From positions 17,163 to 81,162 of the forward strand of contig JAFLBB010000017.1 of assembly GCA_017304135.1 (NCBI GenBank): 64,000 bases of DNA. The letters run 5' to 3'. The translations under genes were made by a program, and so were the position numbers. The stretch's first letter is position 1. Each line of letters opens with the position of its first letter. Below are positions 8,495-16,041 of this stretch, one piece after another. The DNA comes from Acidobacteriota bacterium (GTDB lineage Bacteria; Acidobacteriota; Terriglobia; Bryobacterales; Bryobacteraceae). The notes below the pieces were generated by a model. That model had not been told where the DNA came from. It saw only the letters and a program-made list of their open reading frames with translations, and did not search any database.

Positions 8495-8698
8495 TTAGAT
8501 CCTTTGGAAGAAGGCCACGCCGGCGCGTTCTTCGACGAGAGAGACGGCGTCGCCGATGGAGACCGCAGGACCGGCGATGCGCACCGTACGGCGTGAGCCG
8601 TCGGCGAATTCCACGATGGCAAGCTGGTACGGCGCTTCGGCGGCGAGGGACTCGGGCGGGGCGTAAACGGTGGTTTCCGTGTATACGATGGCCTGCAT
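8495..8698 (-). CDS. small DUF35-like OB-fold protein
   Basis: A 67-residue protein beginning at ATG 8698. The APYQLAIVEFADGSRRTVRI string followed by IGDAVSLVEE resembles the OB-fold half of DUF35 (OB_aCoA_assoc) proteins, which help thiolase-like enzymes; the usual N-terminal zinc ribbon is absent. It sits three bases upstream of the aminotransferase gene, which suggests a shared pathway, though no thiolase is nearby. The divergent receptor gene starts at 8769, leaving a 70-base gap for both promoters. Family assignment is tentative. Confidence 0.6.
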   Translation of the reverse strand: MQAIVYTETTVYAPPESLAAEAPYQLAIVEFADGSRRTVRIAGPAVSIGDAVSLVEERAGVAFFQRI

Positions 8699-8768
8699 CC
8701 ACTTTGAGGATACAGCGCCGGGCGATTTTCTGATACCGGGGGCTGGCGCGAGGCGTCTGAAGAAAGGA

Positions 8769-11120
8769 ATGATCCGGTCCGTTTTCTCCTTACTACTGGT
8801 GTGTTCGTTAAGCTGGGCGCAGGACACCGCGGGTGTTGGCGCCGTGGAGGGTGTCGTTTCGGATGCCGCGGGGGCAGGGGCGGCGGGCGTGGAAGTTTGC
8901 GTTGGCGACTCTGGCCGGTGCGCGCAGACAGGTGCCGATGGGAAATTTCGCATTGCCGACCTGAGGCCCGGCAGTTACGTGCTGGCGTTGAAGAGCGCTG
9001 GCGCTACCGCCGCTTCCAACGCCTCCGTGGAGGTGCGCGCTGGTTTGACGGCCCAGGTGGAACTGAAGCTGGCCCAGTTGGAGGCGCAGCGTGAATCAGT
9101 GACGGTGACGGCGAGCGTGTTCGTTGAGCCGGAGGAGATCAAGAGTTCAAGCTTCCTGGTGACGAATGAAGAGGTGTTCAAAACGGCCGGCGCGCTGCAG
9201 GATGTGAGCCGGTACATTCAGACGCTGCCGGGCGTGGTGATCGGCTCGGACGATTTCCGCAACGACATCATTGTGCGGGGCGGCTCACCGTTGGAGAACC
9301 TGTTCATCGTCGACAATGTGGAGATCCCCAATATCAATGCCTTTGCCAACTTTGCCTCGGCGGGCGGCACGGTGGGCATTCTCGATGCGGCGCTGATTCA
9401 GGACACCACCTTCCTCACCGGCGGCTATCCTGCGCCTTACATCAACCGCACATCGAGCGTGTTGCAGGTGACCCAGCGCGAGGGCAAGCGCGACGGCTTC
9501 GGGGGGCGGGCCACGTTGGGCTTTGCCGGCGCGGGCGCGATCTTCGAAGGGCCGCTGGCCAAGGGCAAAGGGGCGTGGATCAGCTCCGTGCGCCGCAGCT
9601 TCCTCGATTTGTTCACCAAGGACATCGGCGTCGGCGGCGTGCCGGCGGTGTATACGTTCAACAACAAGGTTGTGTATGACCTTTCGCCGCGCGATCGTGT
9701 GTGGGGCGTGAGCATCACGGGAGTGGATCGCATCCGGCTGGGCGCCATTCAGGACAAAACGCTCGACAGCGCGGAGCTGAACAACCTCGACATCCGCTAC
9801 CAGGGCTGGCGCAGCGCCAACGGGTTCAACTGGCAGCGGCTGTTCGGCAGCAAGGGCGTGGGCCTGCTGGGTGTGAGCCATTCGGAGGCCAGTGTCGATC
9901 AGCAGGTGAAGGACCTCGTCTACAACGCCCTGCCACCGCCCGGCACGAGCGTGGAGGACCTGATCAATACAAGCCCGGTGGTATTTCGAGACAACTCGCG
10001 CGAGGGCGAGAGCACGATCAAGTATGACCTGACTTCCTACGCGGGCATGCTCGGTAAGTTACAGGCGGGCGGCAGCGTGAAGATCTTCCGCATCAACTAC
10101 GACATTGCCTCGCCGCTGGGCAGCGATTCGCCCTATTCGCTGGACCGAACGGTGAATGCGTTTGATTTGAAGCGCAGCTTCGTGACCAACCAGTTGGGCG
10201 CCTATCTCCAGAGCTCGGCCAACGTGACGAGCCGGTTGAACCTGACCTGGGGCGGGCGCATTGACCGCTACACCTACCTGGACCGTGCGCGCTTCAGCCC
10301 GCGAGTGGGCGTAAGTTATCGCATTACGGACAAACTGAGCTGGCGTGCGAATTTCGGCAGTTACTTCCAACAGCCATACTTCGTGTTCCTATCGGCGTTT
10401 GCCCAGAACCGCAACCTGCTGCCTTGGCGGGCCGACCACTACGTGACGGGCTTCTCCTACATCGTGAGCCCGACGCTGCGCGTGACCGTCGAGGGCTACC
10501 GGAAGAACTACAAGGACTACCCGGTGTCGTCACAATTCCGCACGCTGACGCTGGCGAGCATCGGCGATACCTTCGACGTGCGCGAGATCCTGTTTCCGCT
10601 GACGAGCGCGGGCCGTGGCCGCGCGCAGGGCGTGGAGTTGTTCGTCGAGAAAAAGTTCACTGACCGCTGGTTCGGACAGATGAACGTGGCCTTCTCCAAG
10701 ACGCGCCATGCGGGGCTGGATGGCGTGATGCGGCCGGGTTCGTTCGACTACACGCGCGTGTTCAACGCCGTGGGCGGCTACCGGCTGACGAAGAACTGGG
10801 AGCTTTCGGCGCGCGTGGCGTATCTCACGGGCCGGCCGTACACGCCGTTCGATATCGCCGAATCGACGCGCCAGCGGCGGCCGATCTTCGATTTGCAGCG
10901 CGTGAATGCCGAGCGTCTGCCCGACTATGCGCGGATCGACGTACGTCTGGACCGCACGTTTATCGTGCGCGACAAGCCGCTGCTCATTTTCATCGGCGCG
11001 CAGAACGTGATCAACCGCAAGAACCTGGCCAGCTTTAGTTGGGACCGCCGCGCGAATACGATTCAGGAGAACGAGCAGATCGGCCTGTTCCCGCTGATCG
11101 GCATGGAGTGGCGCTTCTAA
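8769..11120 (+). CDS. TonB-dependent receptor with carboxypeptidase-like regulatory domain
   Basis: Predicted outer-membrane active transporter of 783 residues. The ATG at 8769 follows GAAAGGA and gives a signal peptide (MIRSVFSLLLVCSLSWAQ). A carboxypeptidase-regulatory Ig-like fold spans about 25-105 (GVVSDAAGAG ... GKFRIADLRPGSYVLALK), then a plug (about 140-255, with IIVRGGSPLENLFIVDNVEIPN) and a long beta-barrel ending in GMEWRF, a typical outer-membrane C-terminal aromatic residue. The ligand is unknown. It is monocistronic and converges on dinB with only 3 bases between stops. Confidence 0.87.
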   Translation: MIRSVFSLLLVCSLSWAQDTAGVGAVEGVVSDAAGAGAAGVEVCVGDSGRCAQTGADGKFRIADLRPGSYVLALKSAGATAASNASVEVRAGLTAQVELKLAQLEAQRESVTVTASVFVEPEEIKSSSFLVTNEEVFKTAGALQDVSRYIQTLPGVVIGSDDFRNDIIVRGGSPLENLFIVDNVEIPNINAFANFASAGGTVGILDAALIQDTTFLTGGYPAPYINRTSSVLQVTQREGKRDGFGGRATLGFAGAGAIFEGPLAKGKGAWISSVRRSFLDLFTKDIGVGGVPAVYTFNNKVVYDLSPRDRVWGVSITGVDRIRLGAIQDKTLDSAELNNLDIRYQGWRSANGFNWQRLFGSKGVGLLGVSHSEASVDQQVKDLVYNALPPPGTSVEDLINTSPVVFRDNSREGESTIKYDLTSYAGMLGKLQAGGSVKIFRINYDIASPLGSDSPYSLDRTVNAFDLKRSFVTNQLGAYLQSSANVTSRLNLTWGGRIDRYTYLDRARFSPRVGVSYRITDKLSWRANFGSYFQQPYFVFLSAFAQNRNLLPWRADHYVTGFSYIVSPTLRVTVEGYRKNYKDYPVSSQFRTLTLASIGDTFDVREILFPLTSAGRGRAQGVELFVEKKFTDRWFGQMNVAFSKTRHAGLDGVMRPGSFDYTRVFNAVGGYRLTKNWELSARVAYLTGRPYTPFDIAESTRQRRPIFDLQRVNAERLPDYARIDVRLDRTFIVRDKPLLIFIGAQNVINRKNLASFSWDRRANTIQENEQIGLFPLIGMEWRF

Positions 11121-11123
11121 CGG

Positions 11124-11612
11124 CTACATCTTCGCGTCGGGACGCGGGTATTGCGTCACGACTTCGCGGCCGAGCAGGTGGTCGAGATGGTGCCGCACGT
11201 GGAGCACGTAGTCGTCGATCAGGAATCCAAGTGTGAGCGGCGGATAGGCGCCGACGCGGCATTCGGTATCGAGCTTCTCGTCGGGGATGCGTTCGATGAG
11301 GCGGGCCAGGAAGAGGTTGTAGTCGTGCCAGTGGGCGACGATTGCGGCCCAGGGCATCTCGTCATAGCCATGCAGGTTGACCCACTCATCCTGCGCGTAG
11401 CCGGGGCCTTCATACGGACCAAGAAGCGTGGCGCGGACGAATCGCTGGTGGTTGTTGGCGGCGGAGTCGAGCAGGTGGCCGAGTTCCTGTTTCACGTTCC
11501 AGGCGCCCGGCTTGGCCGCTGGTTGCGAGGCCTGCTGTTCGCTCACGGCGAGAAGATGAGCATGTTCGCGCGTGACGGTCCCCCGCAGGTACTGAGCAAG
11601 TTTGGCTGCCAT
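11124..11612 (-). CDS. DinB-family protein
   Basis: A 162-residue four-helix-bundle protein of the DinB/DinB_2 superfamily, recognised from WNVKQELGHLLDSAANNHQRF near residues 38-58 and a C-terminal HVRHHLDHLLGR (about 138-149). The histidines in these motifs are in the positions of the family's metal triad. Family members include thiol transferases and damage-inducible proteins of unknown role. The gene is divergent from the amine oxidase (52-base gap). Confidence 0.8.
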   Translation of the reverse strand: MAAKLAQYLRGTVTREHAHLLAVSEQQASQPAAKPGAWNVKQELGHLLDSAANNHQRFVRATLLGPYEGPGYAQDEWVNLHGYDEMPWAAIVAHWHDYNLFLARLIERIPDEKLDTECRVGAYPPLTLGFLIDDYVLHVRHHLDHLLGREVVTQYPRPDAKM

Positions 11613-11664
11613 GATTCATGTTGCCATGGCCCTGAGGATCGGCGCGCCGCGCTATGCTGGCCCC

Positions 11665-12987
11665 ATGACTGGGATCACTCGGAGAAGCGCGCTGGCCGCA
11701 TTGGCGGGCGGAGTTTTGTTGCGAGGGCAGGCGCCGGCGAACGCGGACGTCGCCATCATCGGCGCGGGTTCGGCGGGACTAAACGCGGCGCGTAGGCTGC
11801 GGGAGTTGGGGCGCACCGTCGTCGTTCTCGAAGCGCGCAACCGCATCGGCGGCAGGGCGTGGACGGAGAGCGACACGTTCGGCATTCCGTTTGATCGCGG
11901 CTGCGCGTGGCTGCACAAGGCAGACGACAACCCCTACACCCCGCTCGCGCGCGAATGGGGCTTCACGCTGTTTGAACACAATAATCATCTCGACGGCCTG
12001 TGGTTGGGTGATCGCCGCGCAACCGATGCCGAACGCAAGCGGCAAGCCGACGAGGAGTCGCGTCTGGATGAGGTGATGATGAAGCGCGGCAAGCAGGGCA
12101 AGGACAAATCAGGCGAGGCGTGGTTGAAGCGTCGCGGCACGGTGGAGGATGCCGTAGCGACGTTCCATGGGCCGATGTCGTCGGCGGTGGATCTCGATGA
12201 GTTGTCGACGGTGGACTACCTGACCATCGGCACCGACGTGGAGCCCAACCTGCTCATCAAGGAAGGCTATGGCACGCTGGTGGCCCGCTATGGGAGCGAG
12301 GTGGCGGTGGAGTTGAACACGCCGGTGCGGACGGTGCGCTACAGCGGGCAGGGTGTGGAGTTGGAGACGGCGAAGGGGACGGTGCGCGCGAAGGCGTGCG
12401 TGGTGACGTCGTCAACGGGCGTGCTGGCGGCCGAGAAGATTCGCTTCGATCCGGTGTTGCCGGAGTGGAAGCGCGATGCGATCGCTGATATTCCGATGGG
12501 CCTGCTGGCGAAGATCCCGCTGCAGTTTCGTGAAAGCGGCCTGTTCGGGCTGAAGGACTTTGACGACCTGCTGCGCGAACAGCGCGGCAAGCGCGACATC
12601 TACTTCCTCAGCTTCCCGTTTCACCTGCCCTTGATGGTGGGCTTCGTGGGCGGCGATTTTGCCTGGGAGCTCTCAGCGGCGGGTGAGCGCGAGGCGGTGG
12701 ACTATGCGATGCATCACCTGCGCCACATGCTCGGCAGCGATGTGGACAAGCAATTGGTGAAGGGCAGCTTCACGCAATGGGCGGGCGATCCATGGGCGCT
12801 GGGCGCGTATGCCACGGCCACGCCGGGCAACGGGCGTTCGCGCGAAGCACTGCGGCGGACAGTGGCCGAGCGCGTGTACTTCGCCGGTGAAGCCTGCGCG
12901 TCGCGCTGGACGCAGACCTGCGGCGGCGCGGCGATCAGCGGCCGCGAGACGGCCGAGGCGGTTCACAAGGCGCTGGGAGCGGCGTGA
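11665..12987 (+). CDS. FAD-dependent amine oxidase, Tat-exported
   Basis: Predicted 440-residue flavin oxidase of the monoamine-oxidase superfamily. The ATG at 11665 gives a twin-arginine-like leader (TRRSALAALAGGVLL). The FAD dinucleotide motif is VAIIGAGSAGLNAARRL with VVLEARNRIGGRAW, and the C-terminal FAD site is VYFAGEACASRWTQTCGGAA. A -10-like TATGCT (11653-11658) lies six bases before the start and no ribosome binding site is seen, so translation may be leaderless. Its stop overlaps the start of the msrB gene (GTGA), linking the two as a periplasmic oxidase plus repair pair. The substrate is unknown. Confidence 0.85.
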   Translation: MTGITRRSALAALAGGVLLRGQAPANADVAIIGAGSAGLNAARRLRELGRTVVVLEARNRIGGRAWTESDTFGIPFDRGCAWLHKADDNPYTPLAREWGFTLFEHNNHLDGLWLGDRRATDAERKRQADEESRLDEVMMKRGKQGKDKSGEAWLKRRGTVEDAVATFHGPMSSAVDLDELSTVDYLTIGTDVEPNLLIKEGYGTLVARYGSEVAVELNTPVRTVRYSGQGVELETAKGTVRAKACVVTSSTGVLAAEKIRFDPVLPEWKRDAIADIPMGLLAKIPLQFRESGLFGLKDFDDLLREQRGKRDIYFLSFPFHLPLMVGFVGGDFAWELSAAGEREAVDYAMHHLRHMLGSDVDKQLVKGSFTQWAGDPWALGAYATATPGNGRSREALRRTVAERVYFAGEACASRWTQTCGGAAISGRETAEAVHKALGAA

Positions 12988-13586
12988 GCGTGAGGCGGCG
13001 CGAGTGGCTGGCCGGTGCGGTTGGGCTGGCGGGATGTTCGCGCGTCGAACTGAAGCCGGTGGAGCAGGGAACGCGCACTGGGACGCCGCCGCCGGCGTCG
13101 CTCTCGCAAGAGCGGGTGCGTATTGAGGAATTCGCCGCTGATGGCAAGAGCCTGGGTGTGTCGGAGGTGCAGAAAATCGTGCTGCCCAACGACGTCTGGC
13201 AGGAACGGCTGACGCGGCTGGCCTTTCAAGTGACGCGCGAGAAGGGCACGGAAATGGCCTACACGGGGAAATTCGACAAGCACTACGCGGCCGGGTTGTA
13301 CCGCTGCGTGTGCTGCGGAACGGCGCTGTTCTCGTCATCGACGAAGTTCGATTCGCGCACCGGCTGGCCGAGCTTCTACGCGCCCATTGCGGCGGCGAAC
13401 CTCTACACGCAGACCGATGACATCTACGGCACGCTGCGCGACGAGGTGCTGTGCCGGCGCTGCGACGCGCACCTGGGGCATGTGTTCCCCGATGGCCCCG
13501 AGCCGACGCGGCTGCGCTATTGCATGAACTCGGCCGCGTTGGCCTTCCAGCCGGCGTCAAAGAGCACCTCCTCCGACATTCGGTAA
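12984..13586 (+). CDS. msrB: peptide-methionine (R)-S-oxide reductase lipoprotein (MsrB)
   Basis: Reduces methionine-R-sulfoxide in proteins. The 200-residue protein has a short lipoprotein-type leader (VGLAGC, C18) and a MsrB domain from about 65. Zinc cysteines C108/C111 (RCVCCG) and C157/C160 (CRRCDAHLGH), TGWPSF and the catalytic C180 in RLRYCMNSAALAF are all present; the frequent resolving cysteine before GWPSF is replaced by Thr. The GTG start overlaps the TGA of the amine oxidase gene by four bases. Export next to a peroxide-forming oxidase fits a role in repairing envelope proteins (inference). Confidence 0.9.
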   Translation: MSVRRREWLAGAVGLAGCSRVELKPVEQGTRTGTPPPASLSQERVRIEEFAADGKSLGVSEVQKIVLPNDVWQERLTRLAFQVTREKGTEMAYTGKFDKHYAAGLYRCVCCGTALFSSSTKFDSRTGWPSFYAPIAAANLYTQTDDIYGTLRDEVLCRRCDAHLGHVFPDGPEPTRLRYCMNSAALAFQPASKSTSSDIR

Positions 13587-13600
13587 ACTAAGGCTTCGCA

Positions 13601-15412
13601 ATGCCGAAGCTTCCTTATCCCCCCTACGAACACCCCAATCATGAGACGAAGGGCCGGCTCCGCAGCCGCAACTGGTTCGACAACCTGGCCAACGCCGACG
13701 CCACGGCGATCTACCTGGAGCGCTATCCGAATTTCGGAATCACGCGCGAGGAGATGCAAGGGGGCAGGCCGATCATCGGCATCGCGCAGACGGGCAGCGA
13801 TCTATCGCCCTGCAACCGGCATCATCTCGAACTGGCCAAGCGCATCCGCGATGGCATCCGCGACGCGGGCGGCGTGCCGTTTGAATTTCCCGTGCATCCG
13901 ATTCAGGAGAGCTGCCGGCGGCCGACGGCGGCGCTCGACCGCAACCTCGCCTATCTCGGCCTGGTCGAAGTGTTGCACGGCTATCCGCTCGATGGCGTGG
14001 TGTTGACGACCGGCTGCGACAAGACGACGCCTGCCTGTTTGATGGCGGCGGCGACGGCGAACCTGCCGTCGCTCGTGTTTTCCGGCGGCCCCATGTTGAA
14101 CAGCTATCACAAGGGGCAACTCGCCGGCTCCGGCATGGCGCTGTGGGATGGCCGCCGCATGATGGCCGCGGGCGAGATCGACCTGCAGGGGTTCTTTGAC
14201 CTGGTGGCGGCCTCGGTGCCGTCCATCGGCCACTGCAACACGATGGGCACGGCGACGACGATGAACTCGCTGGCCGAGGCGCTGGGCATGTCGCTGCCGG
14301 GCTGCGCTTCCATACCCGCGCCTTATCGCGAGCGCGCGCAGATGGCGTATGAGTCAGGCCGGCGCATCGTGGCCATGGTGCATGAGGACCTGACGCCGTC
14401 GAAGATCATGACGCGCGAGGCCTTCGAGAATGTGATCGTGGTGAACTCGGCCATTGGCGGTTCGACCAACGCCCCGCCGCACATCGCCGCCATCGCGCGG
14501 CACATCGGCATTGAGATCGACATCAAGGACTGGGAGACGATCGGCCATGAGATCCCGCTGCTGGTGAACTTGCAGCCGGCGGGCGAGTATCTGAGCGAGT
14601 CGTATCACCTGGCGGGCGGCGTGCCGGCCGTGTTTGGCGAACTGATGCAGGCGGGCAAGATCCGCACAGGCGCGCTCACGGTGACGGGCAAATCGATCGG
14701 CGAGAACTACGCTGGGGCGCGCAGCGTCGATCATAAAGTGATCCGCCCCTACGGCCAGCCGATCAAGGAGAACGCCGGCTTCCTGGTGATGACGGGCAAC
14801 CTGTTTAACTCAGCGCTGATGAAGACCTCTGTGATTGGCGAGGAGTTTGCCGAGCGGTTCCTGAGAACGCCGGGATCCGAAGGCGCGTTCACGGGCAAGG
14901 CGATTGTGTTCGATGGTCCCGAGGATTACCACTCGCGCATCAACGATCCGGACCTGGGGGCCGATGAGCATTCTATTTTGATTGTGCGGGGCGCGGGTCC
15001 GGTGGGTTATCCGGGCGCGGCTGAGGTGGTGAATATGTTGCCGCCGGCGTCGCTCGTGCAGAAGGGCGTGACGCAATTGCCGACGCTTGGCGACGGCCGG
15101 CAGTCGGGCACCTCGGCGAGCCCGTCGATCTTGAACGCATCGCCGGAGTCGGCGGTGGGCGGCAACCTGGCGATCCTGCGCAGCGGCGATCAGATTCGCA
15201 TCGACCTGAATGCGCGGCGTGTCGACCTGCTTCTATCTGACGAAGAGATCGCCGCGCGCCGCGCCGAGATGAAGATCGACGTGCCGCCGCACCAGACGCC
15301 GTGGCAGGAGATGTACCGCACCTACGTGGGGCAGTTGGAGAATGGGGCCTGCCTGGAGTTCGCCGTGAAGTATCACGACGTGTGCCAGGATCTGCCGCGG
15401 CATTCACACTAG
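13601..15412 (+). CDS. IlvD/EDD-family sugar-acid dehydratase
   Basis: Cytosolic Fe-S dehydratase of 603 residues. Cysteines C71 (DLSPCNRH), C139 (TTGCDKTTP) and C212 (IGHCNTMG) have spacings of 68 and 73 residues, the same as reported for L-arabinonate dehydratase of this family (C59/C127/C200). With the family's magnesium-binding and SGTSASPSILN C-terminal motifs, this favours a pentonate/aldonate dehydratase over dihydroxy-acid dehydratase IlvD. The likely product is a 2-keto-3-deoxy sugar acid. A -10-like TAAACT (13584-13589) lies just upstream. Its stop codon interlocks with that of the convergent HNH gene. Confidence 0.87.
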   Translation: MPKLPYPPYEHPNHETKGRLRSRNWFDNLANADATAIYLERYPNFGITREEMQGGRPIIGIAQTGSDLSPCNRHHLELAKRIRDGIRDAGGVPFEFPVHPIQESCRRPTAALDRNLAYLGLVEVLHGYPLDGVVLTTGCDKTTPACLMAAATANLPSLVFSGGPMLNSYHKGQLAGSGMALWDGRRMMAAGEIDLQGFFDLVAASVPSIGHCNTMGTATTMNSLAEALGMSLPGCASIPAPYRERAQMAYESGRRIVAMVHEDLTPSKIMTREAFENVIVVNSAIGGSTNAPPHIAAIARHIGIEIDIKDWETIGHEIPLLVNLQPAGEYLSESYHLAGGVPAVFGELMQAGKIRTGALTVTGKSIGENYAGARSVDHKVIRPYGQPIKENAGFLVMTGNLFNSALMKTSVIGEEFAERFLRTPGSEGAFTGKAIVFDGPEDYHSRINDPDLGADEHSILIVRGAGPVGYPGAAEVVNMLPPASLVQKGVTQLPTLGDGRQSGTSASPSILNASPESAVGGNLAILRSGDQIRIDLNARRVDLLLSDEEIAARRAEMKIDVPPHQTPWQEMYRTYVGQLENGACLEFAVKYHDVCQDLPRHSH

Positions 15413-15948
15413 GGAGCGGCTTGGCGGGATCTGATCCGAGTGGCGATTGTGTCGGCCCTTGCCATGAGGCGGAGGATCTCAGTCCTGAGACCCTCAAGTT
15501 CACCCAGATCGGGATCGTTAGGGTTGATCGGATCGAGCACAGAGTACTTCGCGAGGAAGCGACGTATGCACTCGGATCTCCTCTCACGAGCGGCCTCAGG
15601 AAGTGGCAGTGTCTCCAAGTAGACCTCCCACGACTTGTTGCCCTTTCTGGAATTACAGGGCTTGCAGCAAGGGAGCAAATTGCCGAGCCTATGTCCGTAA
15701 CCACTGAACTGGCTCTTCCTCACAGTCGCAAAGATGTGATCCCACGTTTCGGCTGAGTTGCCGCAGTACGCGCAGGTGAGTTCCGCATCCGGGTCGAGTT
15801 CGAGCAGCCGGATTGCCTCGCGGACACGTTGGTCTTCAAACTCATCGCATGGGGCAATTGCCGAGGCAAAGGCGTGGTTCACAGTTGTCTTGCGCCGAAC
15901 GAGGATGGAGTAGGGTCGTAGATGAGTTCGAATGGATTGGTAGCGCAT
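15409..15948 (-). CDS. HNH endonuclease
   Basis: A 179-residue protein with a zinc-supported HNH nuclease core: C59-x-x-C62 (CAYCG), WDH (D70, H71) and LLPCCKPCNSRKGN, whose C95/C98 complete the metal site. The N-terminal 55 residues and a charged C-terminal helical region (about 115-179) are not recognised. It stands alone, with no methylase or phage genes beside it, and its codons are less GC-biased than its neighbours, so it may be an orphan mobile or defence nuclease. The stop shares CTAG (15409-15412) with the dehydratase stop. Confidence 0.82.
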   Translation of the reverse strand: MRYQSIRTHLRPYSILVRRKTTVNHAFASAIAPCDEFEDQRVREAIRLLELDPDAELTCAYCGNSAETWDHIFATVRKSQFSGYGHRLGNLLPCCKPCNSRKGNKSWEVYLETLPLPEAARERRSECIRRFLAKYSVLDPINPNDPDLGELEGLRTEILRLMARADTIATRIRSRQAAP

Positions 15949-16041
15949 GATTAGTGGTCCGCCATCGCGGGCTCCTGGTCATCATAGAGCGATGTGGTCT
16001 GCCTCCGCACTCGAATGGTTCGATATAAAGTAGTAGGCATC

